Source: Candidatus Frackibacter sp. WG13 (GTDB taxonomy: Bacteria > Bacillota > Halanaerobiia > Halobacteroidales > Acetohalobiaceae). Taken from it: DNA of 64,000 nt. This document shows, piece after piece, positions 8,192 to 16,992 of this stretch. The stretch lies in the NCBI RefSeq assembly GCF_900114655.1, contig NZ_FOTT01000004.1, positions 62,001 to 126,000 of the forward strand, in the 5' to 3' direction. The notes below the pieces were generated by a model. It did not search any database, was not told the DNA's origin, and was given only the letters and a program-made list of their open reading frames with translations. Each line of letters opens with the position of its first letter. Positions within the stretch are counted from its first letter, which is position 1. A program made the translations under genes and the position numbers.

Positions 8192-8620
8192 TTAAATGTC
8201 TAATTCTTCTGGTTGTTGAGCAGCATGAGGATGCTCTGCACCAGCATAGACTTTTAATTTCTTAAAAATCTTACGTCCTAATTTATTCTTAGGTAACATT
8301 CCTTTAACCGCTAATTCAATTACTTTCTCTGGCTTTTTAGCTAATAATTCATTATAGCTAATAGAATTTAGTCCACCTGGATATTCAGAATGCTTATGAT
8401 ACATCTTCTGCTCTAACTTTTTACCTGTTAGCTTAACTTTTTCAGCATTGATGACTATTACATAATCTCCTGTATCCACATTTGGAGTATAAATTGGCTT
8501 ATGCTTTCCACGTAGCACTGTTGCAATTTCAGTAGCCATTCTACCTAGAGTTTTACCTTCAGCATCAACTACAAACCAATTTCTTTCTATATCTTCTGGT
8601 TTTGCCATATAAGTACTCAT
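8192..8620 (-). CDS. rplM: Ribosomal protein L13
   Basis: A 142-residue large-subunit assembly protein. The start ([20 protein letters not shown]) and the conserved [10 protein letters not shown] segment near residue 107 identify it. The ATG at 8620 has AAGGAGGG upstream. It is first in the rplM-rpsI operon, with its own promoter (8724-8752) and a leader of about 100 nt that could carry an autoregulatory site; I could not identify a known fold in it. Confidence 0.98.
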   Translation of the reverse strand: MSTYMAKPEDIERNWFVVDAEGKTLGRMATEIATVLRGKHKPIYTPNVDTGDYVIVINAEKVKLTGKKLEQKMYHKHSEYPGGLNSISYNELLAKKPEKVIELAVKGMLPKNKLGRKIFKKLKVYAGAEHPHAAQQPEELDI

Positions 8621-8723
8621 CTAATTTCCCTCCTTATAACAAAATCATATCGTCACAATAAAATAATATATATAAAGTAGGTCCGGGGCAATTTTGAATA
8701 AAATTAATAAGTCTCACGAATTA

Positions 8724-8752
8724 ATTTTATTATAATAATTGTAAACTGTCAA
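8724..8752 (-). promoter_or_regulatory. Promoter of rplM-rpsI
   Basis: TTGACA (8752-8747), a 17-nt spacer and TAAAAT (8729-8724). The -35 begins 7 nt past the truA stop codon. The sequence around the -35, AATTCCTTGACAGTT, is identical to that of the rpsL promoter. Confidence 0.85.
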
Positions 8753-8758
8753 GGAATT

Positions 8759-9493
8759 TTAATATTTAACTCTAATTAATCTTAACCCACAACCAGGAGC
8801 CGTCGAACCAGCTTGAGTTCTATCCTTAAGTTTTAATATTTTAGGGACTTCTTTTATATCTAATTTACCAAGTCCTACTTCGATTAAAGTTCCCGCCATA
8901 ATTCTAACCATATTATATAAAAAAGCAGTTCCCTCTACGCTAAGTATGATCTTATTACCTAACTGCTTAACTGTAAAACTCTCTATCTTTCTAACTGGTG
9001 TCTTAGCACTACAACCAGAAGCACGAAAGGAAGTAAAATCATGTTCTCCCACCAAATATTCTGCAGCTTTCTGCATAGCAGTGAAGTCTAATTCTTTTTT
9101 AATATGGTAACTATAATTTCTTTCAAAGGCTGAGGGCGTCTCTTGATTCAATATATGATATTCATAGACCTTCCCTTTGGCAGAATGACGAGCATGAAAT
9201 TCAGCATCAGTCTTGCTTACTTCTTTGATTACAATATCATCAGGTAATGAGTTATTCCAAGCATAACTAAATCTTTCAATTGGAATCGGTGATTTAGTTT
9301 GAAAATTAACAACTTGTCCTTCCGCATGTACACCACTATCAGTTCTACTAGCACCAATTACTTTTATCTGCGTCTTTGTTAATTTCAATAAACTTTCTTC
9401 TAATACTTCTTGAACTGCTAGTGCATTATTCTGCCGTTGAAAACCATGATAATTAGTCCCATCATATTCAACAATCGCTTTTAAGTAACGCAT
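8759..9493 (-). CDS. truA: tRNA pseudouridine(38-40) synthase TruA
   Basis: A 244-residue pseudouridine synthase acting on tRNA anticodon-arm positions 38-40. The catalytic aspartate is Asp52 in GASRTDSGVHA, and the C-terminal FLYNMVRIMAGTLIEVG motif is present. Normal length. GAGGTG lies 7 nt before the ATG. It is the last gene of the ecfA1-ecfA2-ecfT-truA run, an order widespread in Firmicutes. Confidence 0.97.
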   Translation of the reverse strand: MRYLKAIVEYDGTNYHGFQRQNNALAVQEVLEESLLKLTKTQIKVIGASRTDSGVHAEGQVVNFQTKSPIPIERFSYAWNNSLPDDIVIKEVSKTDAEFHARHSAKGKVYEYHILNQETPSAFERNYSYHIKKELDFTAMQKAAEYLVGEHDFTSFRASGCSAKTPVRKIESFTVKQLGNKIILSVEGTAFLYNMVRIMAGTLIEVGLGKLDIKEVPKILKLKDRTQAGSTAPGCGLRLIRVKY

Positions 9494-9523
9494 TTACTAC
9501 ACCTCAAAACATTTCTTCCAAAA

Positions 9524-10318
9524 TCAAATCAATATCGCAACAAATATTAAGAAAATAGCAGTTGCTCCTCCTATTAGATAGTCTGCTCTAGATAAATGCA
9601 ATTCATTCATTCTAGTTCGACCTTCTCCACCACGATAGCACCTAGCTTCCATTGCTAAAGCTAAATCATCAGCACGACGAAAAGCACTGACAAAGAGCGG
9701 TACTAATAAAGGAATCAAACTTTTAGCCTTTTGAATCAAATTCCCGCTTTCAAAGTCTGCCCCTCGTGCTTTCTGCGCTTTTAAGATCTTTTCGGACTCT
9801 TCTAATAGAGTAGGGATAAACCTTAATGCAATCGTCATCATCATTGCTAATTCATGAGCCGGAACGCCAAATCTTTTAAATGGATTCAGTAGCTTTTCTA
9901 ACCCATCAGTTAACTCTAAAGGCGAAGTAGTTAAGGTTAATAACGAAGTAAAAGTAATTAAAAAGATCAATCTTGCAGCCATAAAGAGACCTAAGTTTAG
10001 ACCTTTCTCTTCAATACTTAAAAATTTCCATTCCCAAATTACTTCTCCACCCTTAGTTAAAAACAAGTGAATAATTAAGGTTAAACTAATAATGAATAGT
10101 AAGGGTTTCAAACTCTTTAGAATATACTTGAACTCAATTTTTGCTATAAGAGTACTAATTATGATAAAACCACCTAATACTGCATAACCTAAGAGAGTCT
10201 TACTAATAAATAGAACAATAATAAATAGAATCACTAATAAGATCTTAATCCGGGGGTCTAAACTATGAACTATAGAATCTCGGTCAAGATATTGACCTAG
10301 CATAATATCATTTAACAT
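9524..10318 (-). CDS. ecfT: Energy-coupling factor transporter transmembrane protein EcfT
   Basis: A 264-residue membrane protein with about five transmembrane segments. It couples the two EcfA ATPases to exchangeable S components for vitamin uptake. The MLGQY...DPRIKI start is typical. The two coupling-helix signatures are seen as KAQKARGADF (about 180-189) and EARCYRGG (about 223-230); the second departs slightly from the ARG consensus. It starts 4 nt after the ecfA2 stop, with AAGGAG inside the ecfA2 end. No S-component gene is adjacent, as expected for a shared group II module. Confidence 0.96.
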   Translation of the reverse strand: MLNDIMLGQYLDRDSIVHSLDPRIKILLVILFIIVLFISKTLLGYAVLGGFIIISTLIAKIEFKYILKSLKPLLFIISLTLIIHLFLTKGGEVIWEWKFLSIEEKGLNLGLFMAARLIFLITFTSLLTLTTSPLELTDGLEKLLNPFKRFGVPAHELAMMMTIALRFIPTLLEESEKILKAQKARGADFESGNLIQKAKSLIPLLVPLFVSAFRRADDLALAMEARCYRGGEGRTRMNELHLSRADYLIGGATAIFLIFVAILI

Positions 10319-10322
10319 AACC

Positions 10323-11165
10323 CTAACTCCTTAATACTTTAATAATTTCATCTTTTGCTGATAAAATATCAAATATATTTGTATTTAAATCATAACCTTT
10401 TTCTTTCAAATTGACTAATACTTCAGTTATTTCTGGAACACCTAGACCTAATTGCTGCAATTGATGATACTTAGATGTTAATTCAGTAGGAGATTCATTG
10501 AAAACCAACTGCCCCTCACTCAAAACTAAAATTCTATCAGCTAATTGAAAGACTTCTTCCATTCGATGGGATACTAAGATAATAGTTAAATTAAATTCTT
10601 CTTTAAACTTAATTATCTCTTCCATCAATTCAATCCTAGTTCTAGGGTCTAAGCCAGCAGTAGGTTCATCTAAAATCAAGACCTTAGGTCGCATAGCTAA
10701 GACACCAGCAATTGCCACTCGCCGTTGCTGCCCACCACTTAACTTAAATGGTGAACGATCTTTAAACTCTTCATATTCAAGATTTACAGATTTTAAAGAG
10801 TCCTTAACTCGGTCTTCTATAGTCTCTTCTGATAAACCTAAATTTTTAGGCCCAAAAGCCACATCCTGGTAAACCGTTTCTTCAAATAACTGATGTTCTG
10901 GGTATTGAAAAACTAAACCTACTTGTTGTCTAACCTTCTTCAAATCAACATCTTTCCCAGTAATATCTTCTCCAGACAGAAAGACTTGTCCTGAAATCGG
11001 TTTAATTAAACCATTCAAAATCTGTACTAAAGTTGACTTTCCAGAGCCAGTATGGCCAATTAAACTAATAAATTCATTCTTATTAATCGAAAAATTTATG
11101 TCGTTTAGGACTGACTCTCCCATATCATCATATTGATGCGTAACACTCTCTACTTTAATGAGCAT
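10323..11165 (-). CDS. ecfA2: Energy-coupling factor ATPase EcfA2
   Basis: A 280-residue ABC ATPase. Walker A is GHTGSGKST (residues 37-45), the Q-loop is FQYPEHQLFE, the signature is LSGGQQRR and Walker B is VLILDEPTAGLDP. The Q-loop and C-terminal region fit the A2 subunit rather than A1. It overlaps ecfA1 by 16 nt, which implies coupled translation of the heterodimer. Confidence 0.95.
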   Translation of the reverse strand: MLIKVESVTHQYDDMGESVLNDINFSINKNEFISLIGHTGSGKSTLVQILNGLIKPISGQVFLSGEDITGKDVDLKKVRQQVGLVFQYPEHQLFEETVYQDVAFGPKNLGLSEETIEDRVKDSLKSVNLEYEEFKDRSPFKLSGGQQRRVAIAGVLAMRPKVLILDEPTAGLDPRTRIELMEEIIKFKEEFNLTIILVSHRMEEVFQLADRILVLSEGQLVFNESPTELTSKYHQLQQLGLGVPEITEVLVNLKEKGYDLNTNIFDILSAKDEIIKVLRS

Positions 11166-11980
11166 ATTGCTTCCACCAACCTATTTACCGTAAAAATATC
11201 AGAATCTATATCTAGACCAGAATTTTGAAGATGATAAGCTAATTCAGTCACCTGGGGAACATCTAAAGACAGTTCTTTAATCTCATCAACCTTTGTAAAG
11301 ACATCCTTAGGACTACCTGATAAGACTATTTCTCCCTCTTCAAAGACTAAGATTCGGTCTGCATTAACTACTTCATTCATAAAATGAGTAATATAAACTA
11401 CACTTAATCCTTCATTTTTATTAAGGTCTTCAACAGTCTTAATAACTTCTTTTCTACCGACTGGATCTAACATAGCAGTAGGCTCATCAAAGACTAAACA
11501 GTCCGGACGCATAGCAATAATTCCAGCAATAGCTACCCGCTGCTTCTGCCCACCAGATAACTTATGAGGGGCATGACGAGCAAAATCTTTCATCCCAACC
11601 AAAGCTAAAGCTTCTTTAACTCTAGCTTTGATCTCTTCCGAAGGTAAACCTAAATTTTCTGGTCCAAAAGCTACATCTTCTTCTACAATATTAGCTACTA
11701 ATTGATTATCAGGACTCTGAAAAACCATACCAACTTGCTGCCTAATCTGCCATAATTCTTCTTGACTAGTAGTAGAGAGTCCTCCTACCTTAACTTCGCC
11801 TTTAGATGGTAATAAAAGACCGTTTAGTAGTTTAGCTAAAGTCGACTTTCCCGAGCCATTATGACCAACGATAGCTACGAATTCACCAGGTTCTATATTT
11901 AAATCAATATCTTTTAGAACAAAATCTTCTTCTCCATTATAGCTATAGCTAACATCATTTAATTCAATTAATGGTTTCAT
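11150..11980 (-). CDS. ecfA1: Energy-coupling factor ATPase EcfA1
   Basis: A 276-residue ABC ATPase with Walker A VGHNGSGKST (about 38-47), Q-loop FQSPDNQLVANIVEEDVAFG, signature LSGGQKQR and Walker B CLVFDEPTAMLDP, the A1 pattern. The ATG at 11980 has AAAGGTGG 8 nt upstream; the in-frame ATG at 12007 has none and would lie in the run of A/T beside the nested inverted repeat. It is the first ECF gene after the alpha operon, 157 nt beyond rplQ. Confidence 0.95.
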   Translation of the reverse strand: MKPLIELNDVSYSYNGEEDFVLKDIDLNIEPGEFVAIVGHNGSGKSTLAKLLNGLLLPSKGEVKVGGLSTTSQEELWQIRQQVGMVFQSPDNQLVANIVEEDVAFGPENLGLPSEEIKARVKEALALVGMKDFARHAPHKLSGGQKQRVAIAGIIAMRPDCLVFDEPTAMLDPVGRKEVIKTVEDLNKNEGLSVVYITHFMNEVVNADRILVFEEGEIVLSGSPKDVFTKVDEIKELSLDVPQVTELAYHLQNSGLDIDSDIFTVNRLVEAICSLK

Positions 11981-12008
11981 CTGCTTATCCACCTTTATTT
12001 CATACAAA

Positions 12009-12111
12009 AAACAGCCATACAGAAGAGAAATATATTACGGCCGAAATATGTAGGGCTTCGGCCGTAGTTAATGTAGACTCCAATTGAAAATTTTATATAT
12101 TATGGCTGTTT
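12009..12111. repeat. Nested inverted repeats between rplQ and ecfA1
   Basis: Outer arms AAACAGCCATA (12009-12019) and TATGGCTGTTT (12101-12111) enclose inner arms ACGGCCGAA (12037-12045) and TTCGGCCGT (12057-12065), all perfect. On the minus strand the outer right-hand stem ends in a T-run, GGCTGTTTTTTG, so it could act as a terminator or leader element for the ecf genes. Alternatively it is a small mobile-type inverted-repeat element. No known riboswitch recognised. Confidence 0.6.
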
Positions 12112-12137
12112 ATCGTCCGCAATATTAAATTATCTAT

Positions 12138-12479
12138 TTACTCTACTAATTCTAAAATTGCCATTGGTGCTCCATCACCACGACGCGCTCCTAACTTTAA
12201 TATTCTAGTATAACCACCTTGGCGTTCAGCAAAACGCGGAGCAATCTCTGTAAATAATTTAGTTACTGCTTCTTTATCGTTTAATTTCTGCATCACCTTT
12301 TTACGCGCATTACGATTATCATTCTTAGCAGTAGTAATCAGTTTTTCAGAAAAACGTTGAGCTTCTTTAGCTTTAGGCTCTGTAGTCTCGATTCGTTCGT
12401 TCTTAAAAAGAGAAATGGCTAAACTATTCATTAAAGACTTACGACTAGAGCTATTTCTACTTAATTTTCTCTGGGCCAC
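12138..12479 (-). CDS. rplQ: Ribosomal protein L17
   Basis: A 113-residue large-subunit protein near the exit tunnel. It has the family start (MAQRKLSRNSSSRKSLMNSL) and the C-terminal GGYTRILKLGARRGDGAPMA motif. Last gene of the alpha operon, 38 nt after rpoA. Confidence 0.98.
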   Translation of the reverse strand: MAQRKLSRNSSSRKSLMNSLAISLFKNERIETTEPKAKEAQRFSEKLITTAKNDNRNARKKVMQKLNDKEAVTKLFTEIAPRFAERQGGYTRILKLGARRGDGAPMAILELVE

Positions 12480-12517
12480 AGTTTCATCCCTCCCTCATTT
12501 ACTTATATCTCAAATAC

Positions 12518-13459
12518 CTACAGTTCAGGCTTGTTTAAGGAAAGTTCTAATTCATCTAATTTATCTCTAATTTCCTGTAAAGATTTCTTTCCTAAATTTC
12601 TAACCTTCATTAAATCATCTTCAGTCTTCTCCGTTAACTCTTCAACTGTATTAATTCCTGCTCTTTTTAAACAGTTAGAAGAACGTACTGATAAGTCTAA
12701 CTCTTCAATTGTTGTCTCTAAAATCTTATCTTTTTCTTCTTCTTCTTTTTCTACCATGATATCAACTTCAGTAATCTCTTCGGTTAAATTAATAAATAAA
12801 TCAAGATGCTCTGCTAATACCTTAGCGGCCAAACTAATAGCTTCTTCAGGGGTTAAACTTCCATCAGTATTAACCTCTAAAATCAATTTATCGAAATCAG
12901 TTACTTGACCTACTCTTGTATCCTCCGCTTCAAAGTTTACTCGCTTAATAGGTGAGAATGCAGAATCTATAGGAATAACTCCAATAACATTCTCTTCACC
13001 TTCATTTTCCTCAGCAGAAACATAACCTCTACCTTTCTCAATAGTTACTTCCATACTTAATTCTGCTTCATCATTTAAAGTCGCAATATGGAGATCTGGA
13101 TTCAATATTTCTACGTTGCCACTAACGGTAAATTGCTCAGCAGTAACCTTACCTTCACCCTCTGCTTCAATTCTTAATACTTCAGGTTCTTCAGAATCCA
13201 TATTAACCACTAATTCTTTTAAATTCAAAATAATATCAGTCACATCTTCTACTACTCCAGGAATAGTAGAAAATTCATGCTTAACACCTTCTATTTTAAC
13301 TGAAGTAACTGCTACTCCAGGTAATGAAGATAACATAATCCTACGTAATGCATTACCTAAAGTAATACCATATCCTCTCTCTAATGGAGTAATAGTAAAC
13401 TTACCATAAGTATCATCTGACTCTACTCTTTCAATTTTAGGCTTTTCAAATTCAATCAT
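12518..13459 (-). CDS. rpoA: RNA polymerase alpha subunit
   Basis: A 313-residue subunit. The N-terminal assembly domain (1-230) contains [18 protein letters not shown], and an acidic linker (EKEEEEKDK) leads to the C-terminal domain with two helix-hairpin-helix elements ([14 protein letters not shown] and [12 protein letters not shown]) that bind UP elements and activators. Usual length. A 131-nt gap with a hairpin separates it from rpsD. Confidence 0.98.
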   Translation of the reverse strand: MIEFEKPKIERVESDDTYGKFTITPLERGYGITLGNALRRIMLSSLPGVAVTSVKIEGVKHEFSTIPGVVEDVTDIILNLKELVVNMDSEEPEVLRIEAEGEGKVTAEQFTVSGNVEILNPDLHIATLNDEAELSMEVTIEKGRGYVSAEENEGEENVIGVIPIDSAFSPIKRVNFEAEDTRVGQVTDFDKLILEVNTDGSLTPEEAISLAAKVLAEHLDLFINLTEEITEVDIMVEKEEEEKDKILETTIEELDLSVRSSNCLKRAGINTVEELTEKTEDDLMKVRNLGKKSLQEIRDKLDELELSLNKPEL

Positions 13460-13553
13460 TATTTATTAAACCCTCCCTTTGCAGTGCAAGAAAATTTTCT
13501 CAACTTTACTTGAGGGTACTTACTTAAAAGTCTCCTTAAAATAAAAGTAGCTA

Positions 13554-13573
13554 GTGGTTCATCGAAGAACCAC
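13554..13573. promoter_or_regulatory. Hairpin between rpsD and rpoA
   Basis: GTGGTTC and GAACCAC are 7-bp perfect arms with a 6-nt loop, in the 131-nt rpsD-rpoA gap (13460-13590), which holds no gene. No strong U-run follows on the minus strand, so it is more likely a processing, attenuation or S4-binding element than a full terminator. Confidence 0.5.
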
Positions 13574-13590
13574 AAACTAATTTATTTTAT

Positions 13591-14217
13591 TTATCTAGAA
13601 TAGAATTCAACAATTAATTGCTCGCGAACCGGAGTATCAATATCTTCTCTTTCCGGCATACTTAATACTTTACCTGTCTTCTGCTCTAAACTAACCTCTA
13701 ACCATTCTGGAACAGCTTTTTGAGCAGTAACTTCAACAACCTCTTTCATTCTAGTCATATCTTTACTAGAATCTTTAACCTCAATTTCATCTCCTTCTTC
13801 TACCAAATAAGAAGGAATGTCAACTCTCTTTCCATTAACTAAAAAATGTCCATGACGAACTAGTTGTCTAGCTTCATTACGAGAAACAGCAAATCCTAAC
13901 CTATAAACTACGTTATCTAATCTTCTCTCTAAAATTCTTAAGAAGTTTTCACCAGTAATTCCTGGTTCATTATCTGCCATTCCAAAATACTTTCTAAACT
14001 GCTTCTCTAACACACCATAAATCCTTCTAACTTTCTGCTTTTCTCTTAACTGTACACCAAACTCTGATAATTTCTGTCTTCCCTGTCCGTGTTCGCCAGG
14101 AGCATATGAACGACGTTCAACAGCACATTTATCTGAATAACATCTTTCACCTTTAAGGAATAATTTTTCACCTTCTCGGCGACACTGACGACAAACAGCT
14201 CCAGTATATCTTGCCAT
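13591..14217 (-). CDS. rpsD: Ribosomal protein S4, zinc-binding (C+) form
   Basis: A 208-residue primary 16S rRNA binding protein. Cys9, Cys12, Cys26 and Cys31 form the N-terminal zinc site of the C+ paralogue. The S4 RNA-binding domain is at about 98-160 ([25 protein letters not shown] region). It is a candidate autoregulator of the alpha operon. Confidence 0.98.
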   Translation of the reverse strand: MARYTGAVCRQCRREGEKLFLKGERCYSDKCAVERRSYAPGEHGQGRQKLSEFGVQLREKQKVRRIYGVLEKQFRKYFGMADNEPGITGENFLRILERRLDNVVYRLGFAVSRNEARQLVRHGHFLVNGKRVDIPSYLVEEGDEIEVKDSSKDMTRMKEVVEVTAQKAVPEWLEVSLEQKTGKVLSMPEREDIDTPVREQLIVEFYSR

Positions 14218-14253
14218 TTTATAATCACACCTCCAAATTACTTTATTATTTAA

Positions 14254-14634
14254 TTATACTCGACGACGTTTAGGTGGTCGACAACCATTATGCGGAATAG
14301 GAGTTACATCCTGAATAGAAGTAATCTCTAATCCAGCAGCCTGTAATGACCTAATTGCCGCTTCTCTACCAGCACCTGGTCCCTTAACATAGACTTCAAT
14401 CTCTTTTAAACCATGTTCCATAGCTTCTTTAGCAGCTGAATCCGCCGCCATCTGTGCAGCATATGGAGTACTCTTTCTTGTTCCTTCAAAACCTAAATTA
14501 CCAGCACTAGACCAAGCAATAACATTACCCTGCTGGTCAGCCAAAGTAACAATTGTATTATTAAAAGTAGAGCGAATATGCGCTTGCCCTTTTGTTACAT
14601 GCTTCTTCTTCTTCTTTCTCTTTCTCCGTGCCAT
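14254..14634 (-). CDS. rpsK: Ribosomal protein S11
   Basis: A 126-residue platform protein with a strongly basic N-terminus, [13 protein letters not shown] and the C-terminal [13 protein letters not shown]. The ATG at 14634 has AAGGAGG 7 nt upstream; the TTG just before it is too close. Second gene of the rpsM-rpsK-rpsD-rpoA-rplQ block. Confidence 0.98.
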   Translation of the reverse strand: MARRKRKKKKKHVTKGQAHIRSTFNNTIVTLADQQGNVIAWSSAGNLGFEGTRKSTPYAAQMAADSAAKEAMEHGLKEIEVYVKGPGAGREAAIRSLQAAGLEITSIQDVTPIPHNGCRPPKRRRV

Positions 14635-14678
14635 CAATTTCCCTCCTTATAATTATAGTGCTTTCTCTCCGATTAAGA

Positions 14679-15047
14679 TTATCCTCTATTAACACCAACC
14701 GTCTTCTTAGGTCCTTTACGAGTTCGGGCATTAGTCTTAGTTCTTTGTCCTCTAACCGGTAATCCTCTTCTATGTCTTAATCCTCGGTAAGAACCGATAT
14801 CTTTCAAACGCTTAATATCACCACGAACTTCCCGACGTAGTTCACCTTCAACTGTATAATTTTCATCAATAGCATTTCTTAACTTAGCAACTTCTTCCTC
14901 AGTTAAATCCCTAACCTTAGTATCAGGATCAACCCCTGTCATTTCTAAGATCTCTTGAGAAGTAGAACGACCAATACCAAGTATATAAGTTAAACCAACC
15001 TCAACTCTCTTATCTCTTGGCAAGTCAACACCTTCAATTCGAGCCAT
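14679..15047 (-). CDS. rpsM: Ribosomal protein S13
   Basis: A 122-residue head protein contacting the large subunit and P-site tRNA. The start ([21 protein letters not shown]), the helix-two-turn-helix region and the basic tail with [18 protein letters not shown] are typical. It follows rpmJ by 41 nt. Confidence 0.98.
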   Translation of the reverse strand: MARIEGVDLPRDKRVEVGLTYILGIGRSTSQEILEMTGVDPDTKVRDLTEEEVAKLRNAIDENYTVEGELRREVRGDIKRLKDIGSYRGLRHRRGLPVRGQRTKTNARTRKGPKKTVGVNRG

Positions 15048-15088
15048 GCTTTACACCTCCATTTTTTCATAATAATATAAGTCTATAA

Positions 15089-15202
15089 TTAACCTTGTCT
15101 TTGCTTATGCTTAGGGTTTTCACAAATTACAAATACTTTACCTTTTCTCCGAACCACCTTACATTTATCACAAATAGGCTTTACTGACGGCCGAACTTTC
15201 AT
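15089..15202 (-). CDS. rpmJ: Ribosomal protein L36 (small gene, 37 residues)
   Basis: The ATG at 15202 opens a 37-codon frame beginning [14 protein letters not shown] and ending KHKQRQG. The three cysteines and one histidine (CDKC, C, H) form the zinc ribbon of the C+ form. GAGGAGGG lies 7-8 nt upstream. It sits between infA and rpsM, its normal place. Confidence 0.97.
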   Translation of the reverse strand: MKVRPSVKPICDKCKVVRRKGKVFVICENPKHKQRQG

Positions 15203-15264
15203 TATCTTACCCTCCTCTTTTCAACCTATTACAATGACTATCTAATGGCTAATAACCATAATTA

Positions 15265-15483
15265 CTATTTATGTCGATAAGTAATCCGACCTCTACTCAA
15301 ATCATATGGCGATAACTCCACTGTAACTTTATCACCTGGCAGAATTCGAATATAATTCATTCTCATTTTACCAGACACATGCGCTAAAACCTTATGACCA
15401 TTCTCTAACTCCACACGAAACTTAGCATTCGGTAACGGTTCAACCACAGTACCTTCTACTTCAATCGGGTCTTCCTTTCCCAT
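15265..15483 (-). CDS. infA: Translation initiation factor IF-1
   Basis: A 72-residue OB-fold protein binding the 30S A site. It begins [20 protein letters not shown] and ends [11 protein letters not shown], both family signatures. A promoter lies about 55 nt upstream, so the alpha operon can be transcribed apart from the spc operon. Confidence 0.98.
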   Translation of the reverse strand: MGKEDPIEVEGTVVEPLPNAKFRVELENGHKVLAHVSGKMRMNYIRILPGDKVTVELSPYDLSRGRITYRHK

Positions 15484-15538
15484 TAGGTGATTTCAACCTC
15501 CTTAAAGAATTTAATATCTATTCAAACCTCAATTTAAC

Positions 15539-15568
15539 ATTATATCATAAATGCCAATTAATATGCAA
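15539..15568 (-). promoter_or_regulatory. Internal promoter ahead of infA-rpmJ-rpsM
   Basis: TTGCAT (15568-15563), an 18-nt spacer and TATAAT (15544-15539), located directly after the map stop codon. The perfect -10 supports it; the -35 matches four of six positions. Confidence 0.65.
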
Positions 15569-15569
15569 T

Positions 15570-16316
15570 TTAAATCTTAGTCAAAATTTGTGGGCCTGAC
15601 TCTGTGATAGCAACTGTATGCTCAAAGTGAGCCGACAACTCACGGTCTTTAGTTACAACAGTCCAACCATCATCTAAAGTTTCAACTCGATAATCACCAA
15701 CATTAACCATTGGTTCTATAGCTAGGGTCATCCCCGATTTTAAAATCGGTCCATTCCCTGGAGCACCAAAGTTAGGAAGTTGTGGGGCTTCGTGCATCTT
15801 ACTTCCAATCCCGTGCCCTACAAAGTTTCTAACTACAGAAAACCCTGCTGCCTCTACATGACTTTGTACAGCATGTGAAATATCTGATAACCTGTTCCCC
15901 TCCACTGCTGCTTCAATGCCTGCAAGCAAAGATTCTTTAGTTACTCTCATTAATCTTTGAGCTTCATCAGAGACTTCACCTACAGCTAAAGTCTGAGCAG
16001 CATCTCCGTAGTAACCACTCTTTATTGCTCCGATATCTAAACCAATGATCTCACCAGATTTCAATCGTCTTGAATCAGGAATCCCATGTACAACCTGTTC
16101 ATTAATAGCCACACAGACTGTACTAGGGAATCCTTGGTATCCTTTAAAAGCAGGCTTAGCATCATGCTTCAAAATGAACTCTTCGGCCATTCTATCTATC
16201 TCTTCAGTAGTAATCCCTGGTGTAACCTCTTCAGCTAAATAAGCATGAGTTTCAGCAACTATTCGTCCCGCATCACGCATTAAAGCTAATTCTCGTTCTG
16301 ACTTGCGAATAATCAT
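15570..16316 (-). CDS. map: Methionine aminopeptidase type I
   Basis: A 248-residue metalloprotease removing the N-terminal methionine. The pita-bread fold motifs are present: VVHGIPD, the metal aspartates in GLDIGAI and GYYGDAAQT, HGIGSKMHEAP, and the glutamates of AIEPMVN and FEHTVAI. No N-terminal zinc-finger extension. Its ATG overlaps the adk stop by 1 nt (TAATG), so they are translationally coupled. Confidence 0.97.
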   Translation of the reverse strand: MIIRKSERELALMRDAGRIVAETHAYLAEEVTPGITTEEIDRMAEEFILKHDAKPAFKGYQGFPSTVCVAINEQVVHGIPDSRRLKSGEIIGLDIGAIKSGYYGDAAQTLAVGEVSDEAQRLMRVTKESLLAGIEAAVEGNRLSDISHAVQSHVEAAGFSVVRNFVGHGIGSKMHEAPQLPNFGAPGNGPILKSGMTLAIEPMVNVGDYRVETLDDGWTVVTKDRELSAHFEHTVAITESGPQILTKI

Positions 16317-16957
16317 TATCCCACCGCCTGCTTAATATTCCCGAATACCTCATCTAACCCAGCTTCCCCATTAACATTCTTTAATAGTCCTGCTTCTTGA
16401 TAATAATTAATTAATGGTTCCGTCTTTTCTTTATATACTTTTAATCTTTCTTTAATCGTTTCTGGTTGATCATCTTCTCGTTGATAAAGGTCACCTTCAC
16501 ATTTATCACAAACTCCATCCTCTTGCGGAGGATTAAAGTCAACATGATAACTTGCTCCACAATCACTACAAATTCTTCGCCCTGATAACCTTTTAATAAC
16601 TTCTTCATCACTAACTTTAATATTTAAAACAGCATTTAATTCAATATTTAATTCTTTCAGGATCTCTGCTAAGGCATCTGCTTGAGCAATAGTTCTTGGA
16701 AATCCATCTAAAATAAAACCTTCTTGACAATCACCCTTAGATAATCTTTCTCTAACTATTCCAATTGTTACTTCATCGGGAACTAATTTTCCTTGGTCAA
16801 TATATTCTTTTGCTTTTTTACCTAAAGGAGTTTTATTCTTAATTGCACTTCTAAATATATCTCCGGTAGCAATATGTGGTACTCCATACTCTTCAACTAA
16901 ATTAGCAGCTTGTGTACCTTTACCTGCTCCCGGTGGTCCTACTAAAATCAAATGCAC
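16316..16957 (-). CDS. adk: Adenylate kinase, zinc-containing lid
   Basis: A 213-residue enzyme interconverting ATP+AMP and 2 ADP. P-loop [10 protein letters not shown] is at residues 7-16 and DGFPRT near 84. The lid carries Cys130, Cys133, Cys150 and Cys153, a Gram-positive type structural zinc site. It follows secY in the classical secY-adk-map order. Confidence 0.98.
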   Translation of the reverse strand: MHLILVGPPGAGKGTQAANLVEEYGVPHIATGDIFRSAIKNKTPLGKKAKEYIDQGKLVPDEVTIGIVRERLSKGDCQEGFILDGFPRTIAQADALAEILKELNIELNAVLNIKVSDEEVIKRLSGRRICSDCGASYHVDFNPPQEDGVCDKCEGDLYQREDDQPETIKERLKVYKEKTEPLINYYQEAGLLKNVNGEAGLDEVFGNIKQAVG

Positions 16958-16992
16958 CTAAATCACTCCTCTAAAAATAATCGCCTAATCTA

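Noticed and set aside
8640-8723. Known L13 leader RNA
   Set aside because: The spacer is long enough, but I could not match it to a remembered L13 leader consensus; a covariance search would be needed.
14046-14228. 60-codon minus-strand frame overlapping rpsD
   Set aside because: It is rpsD in a shifted frame; S4 itself is complete and conserved.
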